64,000 nt of DNA from an uncultured Clostridia bacterium. GTDB taxonomy: Bacteria; Bacillota; Clostridia; Christensenellales; Aristaeellaceae. Of this stretch, positions 52,181 to 60,994 are shown piece after piece (position 1 is the first letter of the stretch; the number at the start of each line of letters is the position of its first letter). The stretch is taken from positions 22,311-86,310 of the forward strand of contig CALCUD010000125.1 of NCBI GenBank assembly GCA_937906775.1, given 5' to 3'. Position numbers and translations under genes: made by a program. A model generated the notes under the pieces. The model did not search any database, was not told the origin of the DNA, and saw only the letters and a program-made list of their open reading frames with translations.

Positions 52181-53449
52181 TTAAAGGACAGGCTCGCGGC
52201 TGATGACCGCACCGAGAGAACGCAGTTTATTCTCAATGTGTTCATAACCCCGGTCGATATATTCGGGCTCGTAAATCTCCGTGACTCCGCGGGCCATCAG
52301 TCCCGCGACGATCAGCGCGGCGCCGGCGCGCAGGTCGGTGGCTGTGACGGGAGCCCCGTACAGTTCCGGCACGCCTTCGATGATCGCTGTCCGGTCCATG
52401 ACCCGGACATGGGCGCCCATCCGGCGGATCTCGTCCAGATGGCGGAAACGCTGTTCAAAAATCGTTTCCTGAACGATGCTGGTCCCCTTCGCGGTGGCAA
52501 GCAGGGCGGAAATCGGCTGCTGCAGATCGGTCGGGAAACCGGGATAGACCTGAGTTTTGACATTGATCGCTCGCCGGGGGCCGACGCAATGGACCCGGAT
52601 TGCATCGTCGTAGTCGGTGACCTTGACGCCCATCTCGAGCAGTTTCGCACTGAGCGCGTCCATATGCGTCGGGATGCAGCCGCGGATAATCACGTCCCCG
52701 CCGGTCGCCGCGGCGGCGATCATCAGGGTGCCCGTTTCGATCTGATCCGGGATGACGGCATAGGTCGTTCCGTGAAGGGACTGGACGCCGCGGATCCGGA
52801 TGATATCGGTTCCGGCGCCTTTGATCTTCGCGCCCATGCTGTTCAGCGCGTTGGCCAGGTCGACGATGTGCGGCTCTTTGGCGGCATTGTAGATCACCGT
52901 TGTTCCGTGCGCTTTGACGGCGGCCAGCATAATATTGGCCGTGGCGCCGACGGTGACCATGTCGAAAAAGACGTCGCTCCCGGTCAGCTGTTCACATTCG
53001 GCGATCAGCATGCCGCCCTTTTCACAGGCTTCGGCGCCCAACGCCTGAAGTCCCTTGAGATGCTGATCGACCGGGCGGGAACCGATCTCACATCCGCCGG
53101 GCGTCGGCACTTTGGCCTTGCCGCAGCGGCCCAGCAGCGCGCCCAGGAGATAGTAGCTGGCGCGGAGACGCTGAGCGTTTTGATAGGAGACGGTATACCC
53201 CTCGGCAGGCCGGGGATCGACCGTCATCCGGACGCCCGGAATATAATCCACTTTGGCGCCCAGCTCGGTCAGGATATCGGCCAGAGCATGGACATCCTCG
53301 ATATCGGGAAGATTTTCAATGGTGCAGACATCATCGCAAAGCAGGGTAGCCGGGATGACGGCGACAGCGGTGTTTTTGCCGCCGCTGACGGAGACCTGAC
53401 CTTCCAGGACGTGACCGCCGGTAATCATCATTCGATCCTTGCCTGTCAC
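52181..53449 (-). CDS. murA: UDP-N-acetylglucosamine 1-carboxyvinyltransferase
   Basis: A 422-residue MurA, the first committed enzyme of peptidoglycan synthesis (PEP addition to UDP-GlcNAc). It shows the substrate Lys-Asn in SVSGGKNTAVAVIPATLL, the catalytic Cys120 in PGGCEIGSRPVDQHL (the fosfomycin target), and QPISALLATAKGTSI. A GTG start at 53449, eight bases after GGAGGAGG, fits the usual length; an open 45-codon extension overlaps the promoter and is rejected. The J-domain gene follows. Confidence 0.95.
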   Translation of the reverse strand: MTGKDRMMITGGHVLEGQVSVSGGKNTAVAVIPATLLCDDVCTIENLPDIEDVHALADILTELGAKVDYIPGVRMTVDPRPAEGYTVSYQNAQRLRASYYLLGALLGRCGKAKVPTPGGCEIGSRPVDQHLKGLQALGAEACEKGGMLIAECEQLTGSDVFFDMVTVGATANIMLAAVKAHGTTVIYNAAKEPHIVDLANALNSMGAKIKGAGTDIIRIRGVQSLHGTTYAVIPDQIETGTLMIAAAATGGDVIIRGCIPTHMDALSAKLLEMGVKVTDYDDAIRVHCVGPRRAINVKTQVYPGFPTDLQQPISALLATAKGTSIVQETIFEQRFRHLDEIRRMGAHVRVMDRTAIIEGVPELYGAPVTATDLRAGAALIVAGLMARGVTEIYEPEYIDRGYEHIENKLRSLGAVISREPVL

Positions 53450-53491
53450 AGATCTGTCCTCCTCCAAAATCAGAACATAACAATTCAAGAT

Positions 53492-53520
53492 ATTATACAC
53501 TGAACAGCCTGATATGGCAA
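53492..53520 (-). promoter_or_regulatory. Promoter of murA
   Basis: On the minus strand, TTGCCA (complement of 53515-53520) and TATAAT (complement of 53492-53497) with a 17-bp spacer. Confidence 0.8.
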
Positions 53521-53577
53521 GCCATCCGTCCCTTTGTCCGCCGGGAACGGCGCGTCTTTGCAAAAAGAAAAAACATC

Positions 53578-53606
53578 TGTTCACGCCGCGCTATTTGTGG
53601 TAAAAT
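53578..53606 (+). promoter_or_regulatory. Candidate promoter of short alaS
   Basis: TGTTCA at 53578 and TAAAAT at 53601, spacer 17 bp. The -35 box is poor. Confidence 0.4.
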
Positions 53607-53645
53607 AATTCAGTTATTTCATCCGGACTGAAGGAGCGAAACATC

Positions 53646-55469
53646 ATGATTACTTCCAAAGAGCTGAGAAATGCCTGGATCAAATTTTACGAGGACCGCG
53701 GACATATCAATATCGGCGCGGTTTCCCTGATCGGCGACGGGACCACCGGGGTTATGTTCAACGTGGCCGGCATGCAGCCGCTGATGCCCTATCTGCTGGG
53801 AAAGGCTCATCCCTCCGGCAAGACCCGCCTGTGCAATGTGCAGGGCTGCGTCCGCACGGTGGATATCGAGAGCGTCGGCGATCCGACCCATTTCACCTTC
53901 TTTGAGATGATGGGCAACTGGTCCCTGGGCGACTATTTCAAAAAAGAAAAAACCCGCTGGAGCTTCGACCTGCTGACGGAGGTTTTCGGTCTGAACGCCG
54001 ACGAGATCTGCTCCACCGTTTTTGAAGGAAACGACGCAGCGCCCCGCGACGAGGAAACCGCCGGGCTGCTGAAGGAAGTCGGCATCAAACCCGAACATAT
54101 CTTCTACCTTCCCAAGAGTGACAACTGGTGGGAGCTTGAAGGCACCACCGGCACGCCCTGCGGCCCCGACAACGAATGGTTCTATCCGCGTCACAACAGG
54201 CCCTGCGGACCGGACTGCGGTCCCGCCTGCGGATGTGGCCGTTATGTTGAGATCGGCAACGACGTGTATATGCAATATGTCAAAAACGCCGACGGCTATT
54301 CCCCGCTGGCGAACAAAAATGTCGATACCGGATTCGGTCTCGACCGGCTGCTCGCCTTCCTGAACGGCGTGACCGACGGATACAAGACCGACCTGTTCCA
54401 GCCCGTGATCCAATATCTCGAAGAGAAATCCGGCAAGAGCTACGACGGTGATGAAGATGCCCGCAAGGCGATGCGCATCATTGCTGACCATATGCGGACG
54501 TCCACCATGCTGATCGGCGACGTGAACGGGATCCTGCCCTCCAACGTCGGACCGGGCTATATCCTGCGCCGGCTGCTCCGCCGCGCCATCCGTTACACCA
54601 TGCAGATGGGCCTGGAAAGCTCCGTTCTGGCCGATGTGAGCCGGATTTATATCGAGCAGATTTATGACGAAGCCTATCCGCTGCTGGTCGAAAAGAAGGA
54701 CTATATCCTGGACGAGATCATGAAGGAAGCCGCCCGCTTCGAAGCGACGCTGGTTACCGGCATGAAGGAATTCAACAAGTGCATCTCCGGCATTCAGCGG
54801 AAGAACGAGTTCATGAGCCAGAAGGATCCGGCCTATAAGCCCGAAACCGAGATCAGTGGCAAACAGGCCTTCCGCCTTTACGATACCTACGGCTTCCCGC
54901 TGGAGCTGACCGAGGAGCTGGCGGCCGAGCAGGGGCTGACGGTCGACGCAGCCGGCTTTGCCGAAGCCTTCAAAGAGCATCAGCAGAAGAGCAAGCAGGA
55001 GGGGACCTTCAAAGGCGGCCTGGCCGAGCAGAACGAAGTGACGGCTCGCCTGCACACCGCGACCCACCTGCTGAACGCCGCGCTGAAATCCGTCCTGCAT
55101 GACGAGAACATCCAGCAGAAGGGGTCCAACATCACCGTGGAGCGGCTCCGGTTTGACTTCAACTTTGAACGCAAGGTCGCGCCCGAAGAACTGAAGGAAA
55201 TCGAGAACTGGGTGAACGAAGCCATCGCGGCGGACGTGCCCGTTACGCTGGAAACCATGTCCTTCGATCAGGCGAAGGCGGCCGGCGCCATCGGCGTTTT
55301 CACCGATAAATACGGCGACGAGGTCAAGGTTTACACCATCGGCAAATACAGCAAGGAGATTTGCGGCGGTCCCCACGCTGCCCATACCGGCGAGCTGCAT
55401 CACTTCCGGATTGCCAAGGAAGAAGCTTCTTCCGCGGGCGTCCGGCGGATCAAGGCTGTTCTGGACTGA
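53646..55469 (+). CDS. Alanyl-tRNA synthetase-type protein lacking C-Ala domain
   Basis: A 607-residue AlaRS homologue. The catalytic core is complete (GVMFNVAGMQPLMPYLLGKA, HFTFFEMMGNWSLGDYFKKE, TGFGLDRLLAF), and so is the editing domain with zinc ligands HTATH (470-474) and CGGPH (Cys573, His577). It ends at SSAGVRRIKAVLD; the coiled coil and C-Ala domain (another 250 or so residues in standard AlaRS) are absent. A Cys-rich loop RPCGPDCGPACGCG near residue 195 may bind metal. It could be the organism's working enzyme or an additional AlaRS-like editor. It lies divergently from murA. Confidence 0.87.
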   Translation: MITSKELRNAWIKFYEDRGHINIGAVSLIGDGTTGVMFNVAGMQPLMPYLLGKAHPSGKTRLCNVQGCVRTVDIESVGDPTHFTFFEMMGNWSLGDYFKKEKTRWSFDLLTEVFGLNADEICSTVFEGNDAAPRDEETAGLLKEVGIKPEHIFYLPKSDNWWELEGTTGTPCGPDNEWFYPRHNRPCGPDCGPACGCGRYVEIGNDVYMQYVKNADGYSPLANKNVDTGFGLDRLLAFLNGVTDGYKTDLFQPVIQYLEEKSGKSYDGDEDARKAMRIIADHMRTSTMLIGDVNGILPSNVGPGYILRRLLRRAIRYTMQMGLESSVLADVSRIYIEQIYDEAYPLLVEKKDYILDEIMKEAARFEATLVTGMKEFNKCISGIQRKNEFMSQKDPAYKPETEISGKQAFRLYDTYGFPLELTEELAAEQGLTVDAAGFAEAFKEHQQKSKQEGTFKGGLAEQNEVTARLHTATHLLNAALKSVLHDENIQQKGSNITVERLRFDFNFERKVAPEELKEIENWVNEAIAADVPVTLETMSFDQAKAAGAIGVFTDKYGDEVKVYTIGKYSKEICGGPHAAHTGELHHFRIAKEEASSAGVRRIKAVLD

Positions 55470-55485
55470 TTCTGAACATGATTTG

Positions 55486-55513
55486 CGGACGTGTCCCCCG
55501 GACACGTCCGTTT
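55486..55513 (+). terminator. Terminator after short alaS
   Basis: An 11-bp stem (55486-55496 with 55500-55510), 3-nt loop and a short TTT tail. Confidence 0.7.
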
Positions 55514-55538
55514 ACTTTCCTGAAAGGAGAATGTACCG

Positions 55539-56105
55539 ATGAAATTTGATACTGAAAGAGAAAACCGGACCCTGCGGGAGATTGCCACGGGATCGGAGGA
55601 TATTTTTGACGGCGTGATCCTGCACGTGAAAAGGGACACGGTCGCGCTGCCCAACGGGAGCGAATCCGTGCGGGAGGTGATCCGACACATCGGCGCCGTC
55701 TGCGTTATTCCTGTGACGGAGGACGGGCAGGTGATCGTCGAGCGGCAATACCGCTATCCGCTGGACCGGGTGATCACGGAGATCCCTGCCGGGAAGCTGG
55801 ACGCGCGCAACGAGGACCGGCTTTCGGCCATCCGGAGGGAACTCCGGGAGGAAACCGGATATACCGCCGATGAGTGGACGGAACTGGGCGATTTCCATCC
55901 GGCGCCTGCCTACAGCGATGAATATATCACCATGTATATGGCCCGTGGGCTCCATGCCGGAGACCGGGATCTGGACGAGGATGAGTTCCTGGACGTGATA
56001 AAGGTACCGCTGAAGGATCTGGTCGACGAGGTCATGGCCGGGCGCCTTTCCGACGCCAAGACACAGGTGTGCATCCTGAAGGCGGCCAGACTGCTGGGCG
56101 TGTAA
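55539..56105 (+). CDS. Nudix hydrolase, ADP-ribose pyrophosphatase-like
   Basis: A 188-residue Nudix protein. The catalytic box reads GKLDARNEDRLSAIRRELRE then ETGY; E-x7-REL-x-EE-x-GY is intact, but the Gly is six rather than five residues before the first Glu, a one-residue insertion. The N-terminal strand VEVIRHIGAVCVIPV-type segment and VIVERQYRYPLDRVITEIPA match ADP-ribose pyrophosphatases. It would hydrolyse ADP-ribose or a similar nucleotide diphosphate in the cytoplasm. AAAGGAG precedes ATG. Confidence 0.87.
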   Translation: MKFDTERENRTLREIATGSEDIFDGVILHVKRDTVALPNGSESVREVIRHIGAVCVIPVTEDGQVIVERQYRYPLDRVITEIPAGKLDARNEDRLSAIRRELREETGYTADEWTELGDFHPAPAYSDEYITMYMARGLHAGDRDLDEDEFLDVIKVPLKDLVDEVMAGRLSDAKTQVCILKAARLLGV

Positions 56106-56165
56106 AAAACGCGGGAACAAATTCCCCCGATATTGCGTTTGTATGATTGTAAGGAGGAATGAACC

Positions 56166-58040
56166 ATGAGAAAGATAAGGCTGACAGCAATCCTGACCGC
56201 GCTGATCTGCGCACTGGCGCTTTGCGCTTCCGCTGCGGCGGAAAAGGATGTCGCGGCGTTTGCAGACGCTGCGGAGGATCTGCTGTTTCACACGGATAAT
56301 GTGACGGTGGAAGGCCGGGCGGAACTGCGCCTGGACGGTACCCGCTTCAAGACCGTGGAAGGGACCTGCATTCAGGACAAAACAAATTCCTACATGCGGG
56401 TGAAACTGAATACCCCCCTCCGGGACGGAACGGAACGAAACAGCGGATATTCCGTGATCGGTCTGAACGGTGATGTGCTCTATATGGAGGATCTGACGGA
56501 AGCAACGCTGGGATGGCAGTATACGTTCAACGCCCCGTCGGAAACGATCCTGCGGGACACGCTCTCCACCCGCCAGATCATGAACACGGTCCGCTTCGCA
56601 GCGGACGCGCTGGCACTCCTGCCGGATGAACAGGTTTCCGTGACGGTGAATGAGAACGGGAAAAGCCTGAAACTCGCGCTTGGCGCGGGGACCGGGAACG
56701 GCCTGGCCGATCTGGCGCTGAACGCTCTTTATCAGCATGTGGGAAACCGGTATTTCCGCGTCGGATACGATACGATGGACTGGTGGAATGACGCGTCTGT
56801 CGATGATTACCTGACGGTGAAGGAAGGCCTGCTTTACGCCGTACGGAATTTCAGACTTAAAAATACGGATCTGACGGCGGAACTTGACGCGGACGGGCAG
56901 CTGGAGTTCGTTGCCGGAACCGTGACGCTGACGCTGACGGAGCGCAACGGCCGGGAACGGGAACTGGAGATCGTGCTGGACGGGAAGGTGACCGGCAGGG
57001 GAAGCAGCAGTGTTGATGGACTGGTTCCGCCGGAGGCGCTGACGGTCGGCACGGTGGATACGGTCACCCCGGACGCGCCGCCGGTCGCGGTTCCGGACAT
57101 GCCGTGGGACGGTCAGAGGGTCCGCGTGATCCGCTGGACGCACCTGGGCGAAGCTCCCGAATGTTTCCTTTTCGATGACGGCACGGAAGTGCGGGATCTG
57201 ATGACGGCTTATAATGCGATGACTTTCGGCGATCCTGTCGCGCTTGTGACCGAGGACGCCGGAGATGTCCTGACATTCTATACGGAAGACGGCGGGTTTA
57301 CAACGGTCCGGTTTGACGATCACAATCTGGTGACTGACGGCGCGATCCTCGGGGGATCGGATCCGGCGGGATTCTGGAGCCTGCTCTATGCATACCGCGC
57401 GGGCAGGAATCCGGCGGATGAGGAAGTCATGCCGATGATCCCGCTGACGGAGGACGCGCTTCCGGAGGCAAACGTGACCGACAGGAAGACGGCCGTGGAA
57501 TTTGCGAAGCAGGTATGGGCTATGGACGCTGTGAAGGCGGAGCTGCCGGAGAACGGTATCTGGACCGCGGAAGAGCTGGGTGAGGGCCGCTGGCAGGTGA
57601 CCTGCCGGCAATCCGGGGAGGACGCGGTGCTGACGCTGATCTTTTCCGACAGCGGCGCGAGGATCGAAACACTTGAAAACGCCGCCTCCGGAATCTGGGA
57701 AGCGGCGGAAGCCTGGTATGACAACCCGGAAGGCGGCAACGACTGCCTGTATGCCTTCAACTCCACGCTGAGCCTTTTCGGACAGCGCGCCTCGGAAACG
57801 CTCGCGCCCGGCAGTACGGAAAAGTACAGGGAGGGCTTCTGGAAGCCGCTGAGCAATTTCTATTACGGGCATTTCAACGGATATCTGGAGAAGGGGGACG
57901 CCCGGTTCGCCGATTATTACTGTGAGAAGATGTACGGGAACGGCGAAACCCGCACCCGCTACATCATTCAGTATCTGCCCGAGGTGCGGGTGGTATTCTT
58001 CGATACCCTGGTTCCGCTTTCGGAAGGCGGAAACGGGTAA
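56166..58040 (+). CDS. Secreted protein of unknown function
   Basis: A 624-residue exported protein with signal peptide (LTAILTALICALALCASAAA then EKDVAA). The mature part has no transmembrane segment, repeat or motif that I recognise. It is rich in charged beta-strand-like stretches and includes a hinge near residue 300 with VTPDAPPVAVPDMPWDG separating two halves. The N-terminal half (VTVEGRAELRLDGTRFKTVE) resembles outer lipid-carrier-like beta folds only loosely. AAGGAGG precedes the ATG; the gene runs to within 3 bp of the convergent helicase gene end. Confidence 0.75.
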   Translation: MRKIRLTAILTALICALALCASAAAEKDVAAFADAAEDLLFHTDNVTVEGRAELRLDGTRFKTVEGTCIQDKTNSYMRVKLNTPLRDGTERNSGYSVIGLNGDVLYMEDLTEATLGWQYTFNAPSETILRDTLSTRQIMNTVRFAADALALLPDEQVSVTVNENGKSLKLALGAGTGNGLADLALNALYQHVGNRYFRVGYDTMDWWNDASVDDYLTVKEGLLYAVRNFRLKNTDLTAELDADGQLEFVAGTVTLTLTERNGRERELEIVLDGKVTGRGSSSVDGLVPPEALTVGTVDTVTPDAPPVAVPDMPWDGQRVRVIRWTHLGEAPECFLFDDGTEVRDLMTAYNAMTFGDPVALVTEDAGDVLTFYTEDGGFTTVRFDDHNLVTDGAILGGSDPAGFWSLLYAYRAGRNPADEEVMPMIPLTEDALPEANVTDRKTAVEFAKQVWAMDAVKAELPENGIWTAEELGEGRWQVTCRQSGEDAVLTLIFSDSGARIETLENAASGIWEAAEAWYDNPEGGNDCLYAFNSTLSLFGQRASETLAPGSTEKYREGFWKPLSNFYYGHFNGYLEKGDARFADYYCEKMYGNGETRTRYIIQYLPEVRVVFFDTLVPLSEGGNG

Positions 58041-58043
58041 CGG

Positions 58044-59459
58044 TTATTTTTTCCGGGCTTTGTTGATCCGGCGGACAGGCTGCCCCGCGGCGGGACGGGG
58101 TTTCCCGTTCTTTCCGACGACAACGGGCTCCCGATTCGGTCTGACCGCTCCGCTTTTTCGCGGGGCGGTTTTCGTTTGATTCCGCGGCTCTGTGCTCCGG
58201 CCCGGACGGGGAATTTCCCGGCTGATGGGCTTTGAAACCGCTTTTTTCTTTTCCAAAGGTTCCCCGTTCGCGTTGACTTTCAGTGGACGGGGCGTCCGCT
58301 CCTTCGGCGGGGTCGGCGTCAGGACCTCCATCGGCCAGTCGCTGGTTTCCTCCCGGAGCCTTTTTCCGATCAGCTTTTCCACCTGACCGAGCTGCTTTGT
58401 TTCATCAATACAGCAGAAGGAGATTGCCTTGCCGGCTCTTCCGGCACGGCCGGTACGCCCGATCCGGTGGATATAGGATTCGGGTTCCATCGGCAGATCG
58501 TAGTTGATGACATGGCTGAGTCCGGCGATGTCAATGCCCCGGGCGGCGATATCCGTGGCGACGAGGACTTTGCATTCGTTGCTTTTGAAGCGGTTCAGCG
58601 CCGTCTGACGCGCGTTCTGGCTTTTGTCGCCATGGATGCCCGCGGCGTCGATCCCGGCGCGGGAAAGATCGCGGACAATCCGGTCGACGCCGTGTTTCGT
58701 GCGGGAGAAAACGAGCGCGTTTTCCACGTCCTCGCTTTTCAGCAGGCTGGCCAGCAGATGCTTTTTATTCGTTTTATCGACATAATACAGGCACTGATCG
58801 ATGGCGTCGACTGTGGAAGTAACCGGATCGACCTTGACATTTTCCGGATCGGTCAGCAGATCCATGGCCAGTTTTTCGACTTCCGGCGGCATCGTGGCGG
58901 AGAACAGCAGCGTCTGACGCTTTTCGGGCAGGGACCGGACGACCCGGCGGACATCGTGGATAAATCCCATGTCCAGCATCCGGTCCGCCTCGTCCAGCAC
59001 AAAGATCTCCACCCGATCCAGCCGGACAAAGCCCTGACCCATCAGATCCATGAGCCGGCCGGGGCAGGCGATCACGATCTCCGCACCGCGATGGAGCGCG
59101 TCGACCTGGGCGTTCTGACCCACACCGCCGAAGATGACGCAGCTGTCCAGTCCCATTCCCTTTCCGTAAAGCAGAAAATTTTCGTAGGTCTGCTGCGCAA
59201 GTTCCCGGGTCGGGGAAAGAATCAGCGCCCGGATCGTTTTCACGCCGGGCAGGGGTTCGGGGGTTTCCCGAAGACGCTGCAGGATCGGCAGCGCGAAAGC
59301 CGCGGTCTTGCCTGTGCCTGTCTGCGCACAGCCCAGCACATCTTTCCCCTGAAGGACGAGCGGCACCGTGGCGCGCTGGATCGGGGTCGGATCTTCGTAT
59401 CCGGCCTTCCGGACGTTTTCAAGCAGCCTGGGCAGGAGACCAAGAGAAGAAAAACTCAT
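58044..59459 (-). CDS. DEAD-box RNA helicase (RhlE-like)
   Basis: A 471-residue DEAD-box helicase: Q-motif region PTPIQRATVPLVLQGKDVLG, Walker A AQTGTGKTAA, PTRELAQQ, VLDEADRMLDM, SAT, and RIGRTGRAGR. The C-terminal 80 residues form a basic Arg/Lys/Pro-rich tail that would bind RNA. It unwinds RNA in ribosome assembly or decay. The start MSFSSLGLLPRLL at 59459 matches RhlE-type N-termini; an ATG three codons earlier (59468) is an alternative, and a longer upstream frame lies in the promoter. Confidence 0.92.
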   Translation of the reverse strand: MSFSSLGLLPRLLENVRKAGYEDPTPIQRATVPLVLQGKDVLGCAQTGTGKTAAFALPILQRLRETPEPLPGVKTIRALILSPTRELAQQTYENFLLYGKGMGLDSCVIFGGVGQNAQVDALHRGAEIVIACPGRLMDLMGQGFVRLDRVEIFVLDEADRMLDMGFIHDVRRVVRSLPEKRQTLLFSATMPPEVEKLAMDLLTDPENVKVDPVTSTVDAIDQCLYYVDKTNKKHLLASLLKSEDVENALVFSRTKHGVDRIVRDLSRAGIDAAGIHGDKSQNARQTALNRFKSNECKVLVATDIAARGIDIAGLSHVINYDLPMEPESYIHRIGRTGRAGRAGKAISFCCIDETKQLGQVEKLIGKRLREETSDWPMEVLTPTPPKERTPRPLKVNANGEPLEKKKAVSKPISREIPRPGRSTEPRNQTKTAPRKSGAVRPNREPVVVGKNGKPRPAAGQPVRRINKARKK

Positions 59460-59534
59460 GACAGACATTCCGTTTCTTTGATATTCTGGACACCCGGGCG
59501 GCCTTCCGGGGAGGAGGCGCCGGGCGGACGGGCT

Positions 59535-59563
59535 ATTATACTGTATATCCGCCGGAAAGGCAA
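59535..59563 (-). promoter_or_regulatory. Promoter of DEAD-box helicase gene
   Basis: On the minus strand, TTGCCT (complement of 59558-59563) and TATAAT (complement of 59535-59540) with a 17-bp spacer. Confidence 0.8.
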
Positions 59564-59586
59564 GAACGCTGCCGGAGGAAACCGCT

Positions 59587-59614
59587 TTGTCATTTCCCGG
59601 AAATATGGTATAAT
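59587..59614 (+). promoter_or_regulatory. Promoter facing the integrated element, no gene behind it
   Basis: TTGTCA at 59587 and TATAAT at 59609, 16-bp spacer. The predicted transcript runs straight into a hairpin terminator at 59629. Confidence 0.55.
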
Positions 59615-59628
59615 GTTTCCTAAAGCTT

Positions 59629-59666
59629 GGGGAAGTGTTGATTTTCAACACTTCCCCTTATTTTTG
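59629..59666 (+). terminator. Strong hairpin at element boundary
   Basis: A perfect 13-bp stem (59629-59641 with 59645-59657) with 3-nt loop followed by TTATTTTT. It lies right beyond the integrase stop and marks the change to AT-rich sequence, so the attachment site is probably here. Confidence 0.8.
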
Positions 59667-59669
59667 TTA

Positions 59670-60689
59670 CTAACGTGTTATTAGTTCAATAGCTTCCTTC
59701 AGTTCATCCAGCGTTTTATGGGTATAAACCCTTTCCCCAACATCCTTTGACTTGTGACCCATCATCAGATCTATGCACTTCTTATTGGCACCAGCAGAAT
59801 CCAAGCTGGTTCTGAATGTGTGCCGTGTTTCATGGGGTGTGTGCTGCATCCCAAGATTATTACATGCCTGTGTGAAGTAATCCCTGAAGGTGCCGTCATC
59901 CATCGGATTACCGTTTTCATCAGTAATCAGATAGGTTGACTTTGGATTGAAACGTGCTTGAACTAATTGAAATATTTTTGAATGGATGGGAACTATCCGG
60001 TCTTTTCCGTTTCTTGTTTTAATCCCACCGGTCATGGTTCTGCTATTCAGATCAACATGATCTGTTCGTAAGGTTAGAATTTCTGTTATTCGCCAACCGG
60101 AATAGATCATGATCAGGATGCAGTCAACCCATGGATCAGAAACATGCTTCCAAAGAAGTTCCACTTCTTCATCCGTGAAAGGTTGCCGGTCAGAATCTTC
60201 AACCGGTGCTGAAGTGGTCAGCTGGGAATACATAGTCTGGATCACTTCTATTTCCATTGCAAATCTGTCCAGATATCCCCAAAGGTTTTTGATGGCTGCT
60301 TGTGTTGAATATCCGTGTCCACAATTATCAATGGTATCCTGCATCTGAAAAGACCTGATAGTTCTGTACTTCAATTCATCCAGCTTGGTGATGTGCTTGT
60401 AAGCGGATTTCAGTGAACCTTGAAGGGATTTTCCAAGCTTGGGTAAAATCGTTTCAGACCACTTTTTATATAATTCCTTCAAAGTTATATTCCGGGTATC
60501 CACATCATATGGATTCCGGTTATAATCAGCAAGTGCAATCATTCCTTCCTGCTTTGTTGCATAGTACCCAATGATAAGATAAACGGGGTGACCTTTTTCA
60601 TTCCAGCCGGTTGTCTTTCTGACTATGTAAGGTTTCCGTCTGTTACCGGAAAGCTTGACAACTGATCCATATCCGTTTGGATTTTTCAT
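59670..60689 (-). CDS. Tyrosine recombinase/integrase
   Basis: A 339-residue phage-type integrase. It has an N-terminal arm-binding part (SVVKLSGNRRKPYIVRKTTG), a SAM-like core-binding domain near 65-150 and a catalytic domain. The active site is complete: Arg200 (SGWRITEIL), Lys224, His286-x-x-Arg289 (PHETRHTFRTS), His312 and nucleophile Tyr322 (GERVYTHK). It should integrate and excise the element running off the right edge. The gene points toward the boundary, with a symmetric repeat array directly upstream of its start. Confidence 0.93.
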   Translation of the reverse strand: MKNPNGYGSVVKLSGNRRKPYIVRKTTGWNEKGHPVYLIIGYYATKQEGMIALADYNRNPYDVDTRNITLKELYKKWSETILPKLGKSLQGSLKSAYKHITKLDELKYRTIRSFQMQDTIDNCGHGYSTQAAIKNLWGYLDRFAMEIEVIQTMYSQLTTSAPVEDSDRQPFTDEEVELLWKHVSDPWVDCILIMIYSGWRITEILTLRTDHVDLNSRTMTGGIKTRNGKDRIVPIHSKIFQLVQARFNPKSTYLITDENGNPMDDGTFRDYFTQACNNLGMQHTPHETRHTFRTSLDSAGANKKCIDLMMGHKSKDVGERVYTHKTLDELKEAIELITR

Positions 60690-60718
60690 AAGCGCAAAAC
60701 CTTCTTTTCATAGTTGGT

Positions 60719-60990
60719 TACTACACTTACTACAGTGATACTACACTTGATACTACACTTGAAAGCCTTGAATTTATTGAATTACTACACTTACTACACT
60801 TGTTTTCAACTTCTTAATTGATGACCTTGGACGAACGAGTATTATATATTAAGAAAGATCATTCTTTTTTCGTACATAAGAAGAAATATAATAAAGAATA
60901 GGAAAACAAGTGTAGTAAGTGTAGTAACCCTTATATTTCAATGGTTTTCAGTGTAGTAATCAGTGTAGTTTGTGTGTAGTAAGTGTAGTA
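60719..60990. repeat. Mirror-symmetric iteron-like array (TACTACACTT)
   Basis: Six direct copies of a TACTACACTT-like decamer (starts 60719, 60728, 60739, 60751, 60783, 60792) face six inverted copies (60908, 60917, 60949, 60961, 60972, 60981). The spacings 9, 11, 12, 32, 9 mirror exactly, so the whole forms an 89-bp imperfect inverted repeat around a 94-bp AT-rich centre. The inner 26 bp of each arm are identical. It fills most of the 408-bp stretch without a gene between integrase and the small secreted protein. A protein-bound origin, excision site or regulatory switch is possible. Confidence 0.85.
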
Positions 60991-60994
60991 TTTT

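Noticed and set aside
53450..53584. N-terminal 45-codon extension of murA
   Set aside because: It spans the murA promoter, lacks a ribosome site and would exceed the normal MurA length; GTG 53449 follows GGAGGAGG.
60719..60990. Repeat array as a CRISPR
   Set aside because: Repeats are only 10 bp, spacings range from 9 to 32 bp and half of the copies are inverted; there are no cas genes.
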